Part shown: in pieces, positions 53,795 through 62,311 of the stretch
How positions within the stretch are numbered: the stretch's first letter is position 1
How the letters are laid out: every line of letters starts with the position of its first letter
Source: Labrenzia sp. VG12
GTDB taxonomy: Bacteria > Pseudomonadota > Alphaproteobacteria > Rhizobiales > Stappiaceae
Direction of reading: 5' to 3'
Assembly: GCF_002237595.1 (NCBI RefSeq)
Contig: NZ_CP022529.1
Span: forward strand, 5,238,001-5,302,000
DNA: 64,000 nt
The notes under the pieces: generated by a model
Seen by the model: the letters and a program-made list of their open reading frames with translations, nothing else
Database searches by the model: none
What the model was told of the DNA's origin: nothing
Translations under genes and position numbers: made by a program

Positions 53795-54634
53795 TCAGAA
53801 GCTCTCGCCAGCCTCGATGCGGTATTGCTGGCCCTTGTCGATCATCGCCACCAGGCGGATGATGCAGCCGTCGCCGCGGTCCCAGTTCCAGGGGAAGAAG
53901 GCAAAGGTGCAGCGCTTGCCGGTGACGGCATCCAGGTCGCCGCCGACATTTTCGATCCCCAGAATGCCGTTGGAAAACAGCTTGTTGTGGACCGGTTCCC
54001 ATTCCGGGAAGTCTTCTTCCCAGCCCCGGCCGCCTGACCATTCCTTATATTCGGCCTCAAGGTGAGGCAGGATCGGTCCATTGCGCTGAGGGCCGATGGC
54101 GGTTGCCAGCGGGTGATCGTTCGCCTGCGTGTCATGGCCGACCACCTTGACGCCCTTTTCCACCATCCAGTCGGCGGCGGAGGGGACGAGGCCCGGGCAA
54201 TAGGCGAAATAGTCGCCGTCCTCATACTGCTTGTGCCAGCCCGTGTTGATGATCAGGACATCGTTTTTCCGGATCGCATGACCGCAGGCTTTCTCGAGAT
54301 CGTCGCCCGTGATCTGTTCCCACTTCTTCTTCGGGATCGACACGACCAGGCCGGAGCCGAAGAAATGCGGCAGCGGCACCTCGTCGATAAACGGTGTGCC
54401 CGGCACCACATGGGCGGGCGCATCGATATGCGTCGTCACATGCATGGTGGTGGTGATGGTCTGCGACAGGACCCCGGACTTTGCCATGTAGTGCTTCCGG
54501 TCGATCTGGACGTCCTGGAAATATGGCCAGTTGGGGCACTGAAAGCCGTAGCGGTGCGAGAGATTGTAGAACTCCACGCCCATGTCGTTGTCCAGGTTTC
54601 CCTGAAAATCGATCCCGCGAATGGTCACCGACAT
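53795..54634 (-). CDS. Cyclase-family (kynurenine formamidase-like) metal-dependent hydrolase
   Basis: A 279-residue protein of the cyclase/KynB/isatin-hydrolase fold. The metal motif is MHVTTHIDAPAHV, with His65, His69, Asp71 and His75. The usual Gly before the Thr-His is Thr here. Other marks are DVLIINTGWHKQYEDGDYF and KVVGHDTQANDHPLA. Relatives hydrolyse formamides, isatin or lactams/imides. It is the first gene of the ten-gene operon and may open the ring or cleave the amide of the imported compound. ATG 54634 is chosen, with GGGAGG about 9 nt upstream. Confidence 0.87.
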   Translation of the reverse strand: MSVTIRGIDFQGNLDNDMGVEFYNLSHRYGFQCPNWPYFQDVQIDRKHYMAKSGVLSQTITTTMHVTTHIDAPAHVVPGTPFIDEVPLPHFFGSGLVVSIPKKKWEQITGDDLEKACGHAIRKNDVLIINTGWHKQYEDGDYFAYCPGLVPSAADWMVEKGVKVVGHDTQANDHPLATAIGPQRNGPILPHLEAEYKEWSGGRGWEEDFPEWEPVHNKLFSNGILGIENVGGDLDAVTGKRCTFAFFPWNWDRGDGCIIRLVAMIDKGQQYRIEAGESF

Positions 54635-54809
54635 ATGTGTTCCTCCCAAGGGTCAGTGCATTGCTGTATTGCTTTACGGTACGATTGTATCATAATGCGG
54701 TCAAGTGATTTCTCGACAGATCGCTTATCATTGCCTATATGGCTTGATCAGCGCCAAGCGGGAGTGAGCTTGAAAACGGCGAAGTGAGTTGGGGAAAGCG
54801 GCGGATATC
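54635..54809. promoter_or_regulatory. Divergent promoter region between the BKACE operon and its IclR gene
   Basis: 175 bp with an AT-rich core at 54660-54735. GTACGAT-T-GTATCAT at 54679-54694 is an imperfect direct repeat, and TTGACC (minus strand, 54704-54699) is a possible -35 for the operon. IclR binding here is inferred from position only. Confidence 0.4.
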
Positions 54810-55565
54810 ATGGATACTGAAAGAAAAACTCAGTCCAATCAGGGCATTCAGGTCATTTCCCGGGCCGCCGAAATTCTGCGAATTCTGAAGAACGACAATT
54901 CCGGGCTCAGTCTCGGTCAGATCGCCGAGCGCGTACATCTGCCCCGCTCTACGGTACAGCGGATCGTCAATGCACTGATCGCGGAACGCCTCGTCATGGC
55001 CAGTGCCGCTGAGGGCGGCCTGCGGCTCGGCTCGGAAATCCAGTCCCTGGCGGCAGCCGGGCGGATCAACATTGCCGAACTGGTTCGCCCGATCCTGACG
55101 GAGCTCTCAAAGGAGACCAAGGAGACGGTCGATCTGGCGGTTTTCCGCGACGATCACATGGTCTTTGTGGATCAGGTTGTCGGCTCGCACCGCCTGCGCA
55201 CCGTATCGGCCGTTGGCGAAGTTTTTCCCATGACCGATACGGCCAATGGCAAGGCGGCGCTCGCGCTGATGGAAGACGATATCCTTGTAACGATCGCGGC
55301 ACCGGAGCTGAAATCCGGCGAAGAAACCGGGCGGCCGCTATCAGAATTCCTGAAAGAAATCGAGGACATCCGAAAAACCGGAATTGGCTGGGATCTCGAC
55401 GAGCATACGGACGGGATCTCTGCGGCCGGGATTGCCTTCAAGGACCCGATGGGACAGATCTACGCCGTCTCCGTGCCGATCCCGTCTCACCGGTTCGGCA
55501 ACCTGAAGGAAAAACTTGCTGGCCTGCTTCTGGAGACGCGCAACGCGATTGGGCAGCTTCTGTGA
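54810..55565 (+). CDS. IclR-family transcriptional regulator
   Basis: A 251-residue regulator. Winged helix at about 15-75 (AAEILRILKNDNSGLSLGQI, AERVHLPRSTVQRIVNALIA), linker helix, then the IclR effector domain (about 85-250) with VFVDQVVGSHRLRTVSAVGE and FPMTDTANGKAALALM. It lies divergent to the cyclase-to-BKACE operon and is the obvious controller. ATG 54810 is chosen; a TTG at 54789 would add seven residues. Confidence 0.92.
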   Translation: MDTERKTQSNQGIQVISRAAEILRILKNDNSGLSLGQIAERVHLPRSTVQRIVNALIAERLVMASAAEGGLRLGSEIQSLAAAGRINIAELVRPILTELSKETKETVDLAVFRDDHMVFVDQVVGSHRLRTVSAVGEVFPMTDTANGKAALALMEDDILVTIAAPELKSGEETGRPLSEFLKEIEDIRKTGIGWDLDEHTDGISAAGIAFKDPMGQIYAVSVPIPSHRFGNLKEKLAGLLLETRNAIGQLL

Positions 55566-55648
55566 TCTGCAATCTGAAACGGGTCAGGACCGAAGCGGCG
55601 AGGGACCTTTCGAAGAAACCCAAACTGTATGTCGGGCAGCGGAGAAAG

Positions 55649-56425
55649 TCAGATGCCGAGCGCGTTCCCCCGAAAATCGGTTCTGGGGCCGGGCGCCATG
55701 TCGACGGCGTCACCAACCTGAACGGAGCCCGGCTTCAACACCTTTGCGTAAATGCCGAAGTCGACGTCAAATTCCTGGACGATGGTCCTGAGGACGCGTG
55801 GATCGTATCCGAAGTCCTCCTGCGCCAGGGTCACCATCCGGCACCGTTCCGTTTTGTGGGTTACCTGAAGCCGAACGGAACCGAGGGCCAGCACTGTGTC
55901 GACAAGGTCGCCGCCGGTCATGCCGGCCGGGGTCTGCAGGAGCATGTTTGCCCGGAACCGGCGCGGGTCGATTACTGCATCGGGCAGCAGCGTTTGCAGC
56001 CCGTCAAGCTCTGAGGAGAGCAGCAGGTGAACGGCGCTGTCGTCGTGGTGCGGAATTGCCTGTTCGCGCTTTAGGGTAACAGGCTGTCCCAGAAAGCCGG
56101 ACAGCTCGTCACCCAGGTCGTCTGAACCGATGTTGATTTCACGGCCATCGGGGAAAACGACCTGAACGGTCCCGGTTTTTATCTTTGCACTCAAGGCGAG
56201 CAGATTGTCGATGCGCGTGAAGCGCTCGGTTGTCTTGCCGCTGCCAAGCTTGCCGGCAGCATCCGCTATGGCATAGAGCCGGTCACCGACCGCGCCACGC
56301 TCATCAAGATCGAGCCTTGGAACCGCCTCGCCAAGGGTCGACTTTATCGGGTAGTGCCAAAGCGCAGTTACTCTCAAGAGTGGTTCCCCGGTCCGGTATG
56401 AGTCCTGGAGCAGCAAATCGGGCAA
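55649..56425 (-). CDS. MOSC-domain protein
   Basis: A 258-residue protein with an N-terminal beta-barrel domain (VTALWHYPIKSTLGEAV) and a C-terminal MOSC domain (from about 120): SSELDGLQTLLPDAVIDPRR, FRANMLLQTPAGM, and the conserved Cys in THKTERCRMVTLAQ. MOSC proteins of this layout (YcbX, mARC) carry molybdenum cofactor and reduce N-hydroxylated compounds. Whether this one is catalytic is not shown. It converges on the IclR gene. Confidence 0.88.
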   Translation of the reverse strand: MPDLLLQDSYRTGEPLLRVTALWHYPIKSTLGEAVPRLDLDERGAVGDRLYAIADAAGKLGSGKTTERFTRIDNLLALSAKIKTGTVQVVFPDGREINIGSDDLGDELSGFLGQPVTLKREQAIPHHDDSAVHLLLSSELDGLQTLLPDAVIDPRRFRANMLLQTPAGMTGGDLVDTVLALGSVRLQVTHKTERCRMVTLAQEDFGYDPRVLRTIVQEFDVDFGIYAKVLKPGSVQVGDAVDMAPGPRTDFRGNALGI

Positions 56426-56651
56426 GCCGAAGTGAAAAAGTCAAGACCATCGGCAGAAGGAGCAGGACACTGGAGTTGATTTGAGGTGGGTTCACAAATC
56501 GCGCTGCACTGATCTGCCGATGGGGAAATTCGAATTGGGTAAAGCGAACTTTAGCCAATTGTTTCGTTTTTAACGATAGTCTGAATTTAATTCCAAGATC
56601 TGGCTCCCATAGTGAGTGGGAAGGTGCACGCTCCCGGTATTGAAAGGTTCA

Positions 56652-59327
56652 ATGGCGAAATTCCTTTTTTCCAGATTTGACACCAGTCAGATCTTGTCAC
56701 GGCCGAGCTGGATCAGCATGATTGCTGTCGGGCTTGCGCTGGCCGTGACGATCGCAGCTGGTGTCTTTGCGGAAATACAGAACCGCTCGGTGCATCGCCA
56801 AAGCGCCCGCGCAGATGTGGGGGAGCAGCTGGGTCTGGTGCGCGCACGTCTGGAAGGCAACATTAACAGCAATCTCCAGCTGGTTCGCGGCCTGGTCGCC
56901 CTTATCGCCACGCAGCCCGACATCGATCAGGAGCAGTTTGGCCGTATTTCGCGCTACCTTGTCGGTGAGCATTCCCAGCTGCGCAACATTGCCGGTGCGC
57001 CTGATCTTGTCGTCAGCCTGATGTATCCGATGGCCGGCAACGAAAAGGCCATTGGCCTCAACTACAGAACCAACGAACAGCAACGCGATGCGGCCATGCG
57101 CGCAGTTGAGTCCGGCCAAATGCTTCTTGCCGGACCTGTCAATCTGCTGCAGGGCGGGATCGGGTTCATTGGCCGGTTTCCTGTCTTTATCGACAAGGAG
57201 GACGGAACCCGGGACCTCTGGGGGCTTGTCTCGGCTGTCGTCGACGCCGAACGGCTCTACGCAGACAGCGGGTTGACTGATCCCGATCTGCCGATCGAGA
57301 TTGCGATTGCGGGCGCGGATGCGACCGGCTCGACAGGCAAGGTCTTTTTCGGGTCCGAGGACATTCTTTCTGAAAACGCCATTCTGTCCGAAGTGGTTTT
57401 GCCATCGGGACGGTGGCAACTCGCGGCGATCCCGCGCGGTGGCTGGTCGGACATGCCGGAAAACGCCTGGCAGATCCGGCTTCTGATGATTGCCGGGGCA
57501 CTGCTGATCCTGTTGCCGATCTTCGTGGCAGGGCAGCTCTATGATCAGCGCCGCGTTCACATTCGCGAACTGAAACACCGCCAGCATCAGATGGAGCATT
57601 TGTCGCAGCGGCTGAAACTCGCGCTGGACACATCCAAGATCGGCATCTGGGAACTCAATCTCGATACCGGCGAGTTGTCCTGGGACGCGCGCATGCTCGA
57701 ACTTTATGACGTTCCTGAAGGGCGTGACGCGACCAGGTATGATGTCTGGTCGGAGAGCCTGCACCCGGATGATCTCAGGCGTGCCGAGAAAGAGTACTGG
57801 GACGCGATCGCGGCCGGCGGCATGTATCATTCCGATTTCCGCGTGATCCTGCAGGATGGCTCCACACGGTGGATCCGGGCAATCGGGGCCGTGCACACCA
57901 ATGCACGCGGGCAGAGCTACATTCTCGGCGTCAATTGGGATGTTTCCAGCGACATCCGGCTCAAGACCCGGCTGGAAAAGGCCAAGCAGAATGCCGAGGA
58001 CCGCAACCGGGACCTGGAAGACGCACGGGCGCTCATGGAGCATCATTCGCTGCATGACAGTCTCACCGGGCTGCCGAACCGGCGCTATCTGGATCAGCAT
58101 CTGCTCGATCCGGAGGCACCTCGCAAGCCGACGGCACTGCTGCATATCGATCTCGACCGCTTCAAGCACATCAACGATACGCTCGGCCATGCAGCCGGTG
58201 ACAGCATGTTGATCCATGCAGCGGGTGTCCTGAAGGAGGAGGCGGGTAAGACAGACTTTGTGGCGCGGGTCGGCGGCGACGAGTTTGTCATTGCCATCAC
58301 CGAACCCACGGATGAACTCGAACTTGCCGCACAGGCAGAGCGCATCATCGAGCAGATGCGCCAACCCATCCCTTATGAGAACCATCAGTGCCGGATCGGC
58401 GTCAGCATCGGCATTGCCATGGCGGATACGTCACTGAAGGATTTCGGCAGGCATCTGCTGGTCGATGCAGATATTGCTCTCTACCGGGCCAAGAGCAACG
58501 GCCGCAACCGGTTCGAATTCTTCTCCGACACGCTGAAGCTTGAAATCATCCGCAACAAGCAGGTTGCCGACGATATTCTCACCGGCCTGGAGCATCAGCA
58601 GTTTCTGCCCTTCTTCCAGCCGCAGTTCTGCGCGCAGGATCTCAAGATTACCGGTGTCGAAGCCCTTGCCCGCTGGGATCATCCAAAGGAAGGCATCCTG
58701 ACGCCGGATGTCTTCATGAAAACGGCGGATGAACTCAATGTCGTTCCCCTGATCGACCGCACCATTCTGGAACAGGCGCTCTGGCAGTCGACCCGCTGGA
58801 AGGCCGCCGGTCTCACCATCCCGAAAGTGTCGGTCAATGTGTCAGCGGGCCGGCTCAATGACGCACGCCTCATGGAAAGCCTGGACGGGCTTTCCTTCGA
58901 ACCGGGAACACTCTCGTTCGAACTGCTTGAATCGATCTTTCTCGATGACGGCAATGACCGTATTGCCACCAACTTCGAACATTTGAGAGAAAAGGGCATC
59001 GATATCGAGATCGACGATTTCGGTACCGGCTATGCGTCGATTGTCAGCCTGATCCATCTGAGGCCCTCGCGGTTGAAGATCGACCGGCAGCTGATTCTGC
59101 CGATCCTCCAGTCCGAAGGACAGCGGCGGCTTGTTGCCTCGATCATCGAGATCGGTCAGTCGCTCGGTATCAAGGTCGTGGCGGAAGGGGTCGAGACCAT
59201 GGAACACGCCCGGATCTTGCGGGATCTAGGCTGCGATGCCCTGCAGGGCTATGCCTTCGCGCCGCCCATGCCGTCCGACAAACTGATCGAATTCGTGCGC
59301 GAGGAGCGCTGGCGGAAAGCCTCCTGA
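56652..59327 (+). CDS. Membrane CHASE-PAS-GGDEF-EAL c-di-GMP enzyme
   Basis: An 891-residue protein. Helix at about 22-42, a periplasmic CHASE-type sensor (about 60-215: ISRYLVGEHSQLRNIAGAPD, VVSLMYPMAGNEKAIGLNYR, GPVNLLQGGIGFIGRFPVF), a second helix near 280-300, a PAS domain (about 320-435), GGDEF at 541-545 in an intact VGGDEFVIA, and EAL at 670-672 in VEALARWDHP. EAL catalytic blocks (SVNVSAGRL, FELLES, IDDFGTGYAS, VVAEGVET) are intact. The allosteric I-site RxxD is replaced by GKTD. It may make or break c-di-GMP in response to a small external ligand. ATG 56652 has AAAGG 5 nt upstream. Confidence 0.92.
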   Translation: MAKFLFSRFDTSQILSRPSWISMIAVGLALAVTIAAGVFAEIQNRSVHRQSARADVGEQLGLVRARLEGNINSNLQLVRGLVALIATQPDIDQEQFGRISRYLVGEHSQLRNIAGAPDLVVSLMYPMAGNEKAIGLNYRTNEQQRDAAMRAVESGQMLLAGPVNLLQGGIGFIGRFPVFIDKEDGTRDLWGLVSAVVDAERLYADSGLTDPDLPIEIAIAGADATGSTGKVFFGSEDILSENAILSEVVLPSGRWQLAAIPRGGWSDMPENAWQIRLLMIAGALLILLPIFVAGQLYDQRRVHIRELKHRQHQMEHLSQRLKLALDTSKIGIWELNLDTGELSWDARMLELYDVPEGRDATRYDVWSESLHPDDLRRAEKEYWDAIAAGGMYHSDFRVILQDGSTRWIRAIGAVHTNARGQSYILGVNWDVSSDIRLKTRLEKAKQNAEDRNRDLEDARALMEHHSLHDSLTGLPNRRYLDQHLLDPEAPRKPTALLHIDLDRFKHINDTLGHAAGDSMLIHAAGVLKEEAGKTDFVARVGGDEFVIAITEPTDELELAAQAERIIEQMRQPIPYENHQCRIGVSIGIAMADTSLKDFGRHLLVDADIALYRAKSNGRNRFEFFSDTLKLEIIRNKQVADDILTGLEHQQFLPFFQPQFCAQDLKITGVEALARWDHPKEGILTPDVFMKTADELNVVPLIDRTILEQALWQSTRWKAAGLTIPKVSVNVSAGRLNDARLMESLDGLSFEPGTLSFELLESIFLDDGNDRIATNFEHLREKGIDIEIDDFGTGYASIVSLIHLRPSRLKIDRQLILPILQSEGQRRLVASIIEIGQSLGIKVVAEGVETMEHARILRDLGCDALQGYAFAPPMPSDKLIEFVREERWRKAS

Positions 59328-59374
59328 GACCCTTCGGTCGAATGGGCCTTGACTCTCTTTCGTTTTGATCCGAT

Positions 59375-59394
59375 ATTTCTGTCATGACAGAAAT
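59375..59394. promoter_or_regulatory. Perfect 20-bp palindrome over the start codon of the GbsR-type gene
   Basis: ATTTCT-N8-AGAAAT with the interior GTCATGAC also palindromic; the ATG at 59384 lies at the centre. The same half-sites with the same 8-nt spacing occur at 59996-60015 upstream of the next gene. Probable autoregulatory operator. Confidence 0.7.
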
Positions 59395-59944
59395 TCCTGA
59401 CAAGAATGATCCATCTGCCAAGGCTCAGTTCATCCTGTATTGGGGCGACATGGGTGGCCAGTGGGGTGTCAACCGCTCCGTGGCTCAGATCCATGCGCTG
59501 CTTTATCTGAGCCCGGACCCGCTTAATGCGGAGCAGATTTCCGAGGAACTCGGTATCGCCCGCTCCAATGTGTCCAACTCGCTGAAGGAACTGGTGGGCT
59601 GGCGCCTGATCCAGAGGGTCCCGGTGGCCGGTGACCGGCGCGAGCATTTTGTCGCCGAGACCGATGTCTGGGAAATGGCGTTGCTGATTGCCAAGGGCCG
59701 CAAGGAGAGGGAAATCGATCCGGCAATCCGTGCCATCGATGTCTGTGTCGGACAGGCGAAACAGGAGCCGCAACTGCATCCGGTCACGCTGGCGCGCATG
59801 CAGGAGATGCACGACTTCCTGGCAACAGCCGACCGCTGGTGGGACCAGATGCTGGGCATTCCGAAATCCAAGCTCGCAACGCTTATCAGCATGGGCGACA
59901 AGGTGCTGGGTCTGCTCAAGATCGGCGGCAAGAAAAAGGGGTGA
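59384..59944 (+). CDS. GbsR/MarR-type transcriptional regulator
   Basis: A 186-residue protein of the GbsR class. N-terminal FILYWGDMGGQWGVNRSVAQ, a winged helix (NAEQISEELGIARSNVSNSL, then KELVGWRLIQRVPVAGDRRE) and a helical C-terminal region ending in basic residues. GbsR proteins repress nearby genes and respond to small molecules. A palindrome centred on its own start and a matching site ahead of the next gene indicate that it controls itself and the DUF4166/epimerase pair. Confidence 0.88.
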   Translation: MTEIPDKNDPSAKAQFILYWGDMGGQWGVNRSVAQIHALLYLSPDPLNAEQISEELGIARSNVSNSLKELVGWRLIQRVPVAGDRREHFVAETDVWEMALLIAKGRKEREIDPAIRAIDVCVGQAKQEPQLHPVTLARMQEMHDFLATADRWWDQMLGIPKSKLATLISMGDKVLGLLKIGGKKKG

Positions 59945-59993
59945 AGCCGGTCGGTTGATCCCGACTGGTGGATCTCCAAAAAATTTTGGAAAA

Positions 59994-60017
59994 TTATTTC
60001 TCTTTCTACAGAAATAA
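59994..60017. promoter_or_regulatory. Second ATTTCT-N8-AGAAAT operator, upstream of the DUF4166 gene
   Basis: TTATTTCT and AGAAATAA form perfect 8-bp arms 8 nt apart, 24 nt before the ATG at 60041. The spacing and half-sites equal those of the palindrome at 59375-59394; the 3' flank ACAGAAAT is shared exactly. Confidence 0.7.
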
Positions 60018-60040
60018 CTGATGCGACAGGAGAGGGTGGA

Positions 60041-60688
60041 ATGCATAGTGAAAACACGCTGCTACGGCCTCCCGATTTGACAGACGGCAGATTTCGCAAG
60101 CTCCTCGGCGAAGAGGCCTGGTCCGCATTGCCGGCGGCCGTGCAGCGTCGTTTCGGCAAGCGCCTAAGAGGCGGCGCAAGTGTTGTCTATCAGGGCCAGG
60201 TGGTTGCCATGCACATGAACCTGGCAGGGCGTCTCCTGGCGCAGATGGCACGCCTTGTCGGTGCGCCTCTGCCACACGACCTGTCATCCCTGAACCAGCC
60301 GGCTGTTGTGTCTGTGACCGAAGATTGCGCCGGGGACGGCCAGTTCTGGCTGCGCCAGTATGGCCGGGCCAACGGCTTTCCGCAGGTGATCCATAGTTCC
60401 AAGCGCTTCGCCGGACCGACGGGGATCGAGGAATATATCGGCTTTGGTATCGGTATTGCGCTGAAGGTCAGCGCGGATGGCAATGGCCTGACCTTCAGGA
60501 GCGATCACTATTTTATTCAGGTTGCGGGCCGGCGCCTGCGTCTGCCTGCCTGGCTCCAGCCCGGAAGGCTGACGATCAGCCACAAGGACCTGGGCGCCTC
60601 CCGTTTCCTGTTTTCGCTTTCTCTCAAAAGCGGTCTCTTCGACAAGCTTGTTTGCCAGGACGCGCTGTTTCACGACCAAGGAGATTGA
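60041..60688 (+). CDS. DUF4166-domain protein
   Basis: A 215-residue protein matching the DUF4166 pattern: FRKLLGEEAWSALPAAVQRR followed by FGKR, VVYQGQVVAMHMNLAGRLLA, FWLRQYGRANGFPQVIHSSK, RFAGPTGIEEYIGFGIGI and YFIQVAGRRLRLPAWLQPG. DUF4166 is often found fused or next to dehydrogenase/epimerase domains. Function unknown; no signal peptide or membrane helix. It starts 24 nt after the operator and ends 2 nt before the membrane-fused epimerase gene, so both form one unit. Confidence 0.85.
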   Translation: MHSENTLLRPPDLTDGRFRKLLGEEAWSALPAAVQRRFGKRLRGGASVVYQGQVVAMHMNLAGRLLAQMARLVGAPLPHDLSSLNQPAVVSVTEDCAGDGQFWLRQYGRANGFPQVIHSSKRFAGPTGIEEYIGFGIGIALKVSADGNGLTFRSDHYFIQVAGRRLRLPAWLQPGRLTISHKDLGASRFLFSLSLKSGLFDKLVCQDALFHDQGD

Positions 60689-60690
60689 TC

Positions 60691-62184
60691 ATGGACAATG
60701 ACTGGCTTTGGGTGTTGATCGCCATACAGGTCTTCATGGGAGCCTTCGACACGCTGGTGCATCACGAAGGCACCGAGCGCCTGGCCTGGCGCGCCTCGCA
60801 GAAGACGGAGCTTCGGCTGCATGGCGTGCGGAACTTCTTCTATGCGGTGATCTTCCTGTGTTTCGGCTGGCTGGAGCCCCATGGCGTCTTTGCAATGGTG
60901 CTGACCGCAATCCTTGTCGCCGAAGTGCTGATCACCCTGTGGGATTTCGTCGAGGAGGACCTGACCCGCAAATTGCCCTGGACCGAGCGCATCAACCATA
61001 CGCTGCTCGCGCTCAACTACGGAGCAATCCTGGCGCTCTTTGGGCCTTACCTCTGGCAATGGTGCCAGCAGCCGACGGCGCTGCATCCGGTCAGCTATGG
61101 CTGGTGGAGCGTGCTGGCGACGGTCGCAGCTCTTGGTGTCGGGCTGTTCAGTGCAAGAGACCTCCTGGCGGCTGCGCGCAGCGAGCGTCTGGGCGGGGCG
61201 GAACCGGCAGATCTCGTCAGCGAACTCCGCCCGCGTCAGACTGTACTCGTCACCGGCGGCACCGGTTTCATCGGCCAGAGGCTGGTGGAAGCGCTTGTCC
61301 GGGGCGGTCACTTTGTGACGGTTCTGACCCGTGACCCACGCAAGGCCGACATGCTGACCCATCCGGTTCGTGTGATTTCCAGCCTGGATCAGATCCACGA
61401 CACGGAGCATTTCGACACGATCGTGAACCTGGCGGGCGATCCGGTTGCAAACGGTTTGTGGACGGCCAGAAAACGGGCGCGCATCATCGACAGCCGGGCG
61501 GCCACGACGGAAGCTGTCAACGCGCTGATCAGACGGCTTGCCCACAAGCCGGCCTCCCTCATAAATGGATCAGCCATTGGCTGGTACGGCTTGCGCGGTG
61601 ACGAGACGCTGACGGAAGATGCTGCGACCGGTCCTGCATTCGTGCATGACGTCTGTGCACGCTGGGAAGACGCAGCTGAAAAGAGTGCGGCCGAGGGCGT
61701 GCGGGTTGTCTGTTTGCGCATCGGCCTGGTCATGGGCGTTGAAGGCGGCATGCTGGCCCGGTTGCTGACCCCGTTTGAATTCGGTGGTGGGTGCCGGCTG
61801 GGCAGCGGCCAGCAATGGATGTCGTGGATCGAGCGGGACGATCTTGTCCGTGTGATTGCGCGAACGATCGCCGATGACCGCCTGCAAGGAGCGGTCAATG
61901 CCACGGCACCCGAGCCGGTCCGCAATGCCGAGTTCACACATGCTTTGGCACGGGCGCTTCATCGCCCCGTTTTCCTTAAGGCGCCAGCCTGGCTGCTGTC
62001 GGCTCTCCTCGGCGACATGGGCCGGGAGACCATGCTCGGTGGCCAGCGGGTCGTGCCTGACAAGCTGCTCAAGGCCGGCTTTGAATTCCGCCACCGGCAA
62101 CTCGCCCCGATGCTGCGTGTGATCACCGGGGCAAGGCGGATCAAACCGCAACAGCCTTTACGCCCGGTGGATGCTCCGGTTTGA
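60691..62184 (+). CDS. Membrane-anchored TIGR01777-type NAD-dependent epimerase
   Basis: A 497-residue fusion. Residues 1-165 hold about five hydrophobic helices (WLWVLIAIQVFMGAFDTLVH, FFYAVIFLCFGWLEP, FAMVLTAILVAEVLITLW, LLALNYGAILALFGPYLW, WWSVLATVAALGVGLF). Residues about 190-490 are an SDR-type epimerase of the YfcH/TIGR01777 group: VLVTGGTGFIGQRLVEALV, TIVNLAGDPVANGLWTARKR, INGSAIGWYG and MSWIERDDLVRVI. YfcH itself lacks the membrane part. GGAG lies just before ATG 60691. Substrate unknown. Confidence 0.88.
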   Translation: MDNDWLWVLIAIQVFMGAFDTLVHHEGTERLAWRASQKTELRLHGVRNFFYAVIFLCFGWLEPHGVFAMVLTAILVAEVLITLWDFVEEDLTRKLPWTERINHTLLALNYGAILALFGPYLWQWCQQPTALHPVSYGWWSVLATVAALGVGLFSARDLLAAARSERLGGAEPADLVSELRPRQTVLVTGGTGFIGQRLVEALVRGGHFVTVLTRDPRKADMLTHPVRVISSLDQIHDTEHFDTIVNLAGDPVANGLWTARKRARIIDSRAATTEAVNALIRRLAHKPASLINGSAIGWYGLRGDETLTEDAATGPAFVHDVCARWEDAAEKSAAEGVRVVCLRIGLVMGVEGGMLARLLTPFEFGGGCRLGSGQQWMSWIERDDLVRVIARTIADDRLQGAVNATAPEPVRNAEFTHALARALHRPVFLKAPAWLLSALLGDMGRETMLGGQRVVPDKLLKAGFEFRHRQLAPMLRVITGARRIKPQQPLRPVDAPV

Positions 62185-62311
62185 CGCGGCTCAAGCACTG
62201 GTCGACCGCGAAGGGGGCACTGTGTTGTGTGAGGTGGTTCATCCGTGGCATTAAACTTGCAGCCCACGGCAAAACGGGTTGGCAAGTCCCGCTCAATCGG
62301 GGCAATTGAAG

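Noticed and set aside
54679..54694. IclR palindromic operator
   Set aside because: The repeat GTACGAT/GTATCAT is direct, not inverted, and imperfect; recorded only as part of the promoter region.
56697..58385. 562-codon minus-strand frame opposite the GGDEF/EAL gene
   Set aside because: Shadow of the conserved CHASE/PAS/GGDEF coding region; its product has no recognisable domain.
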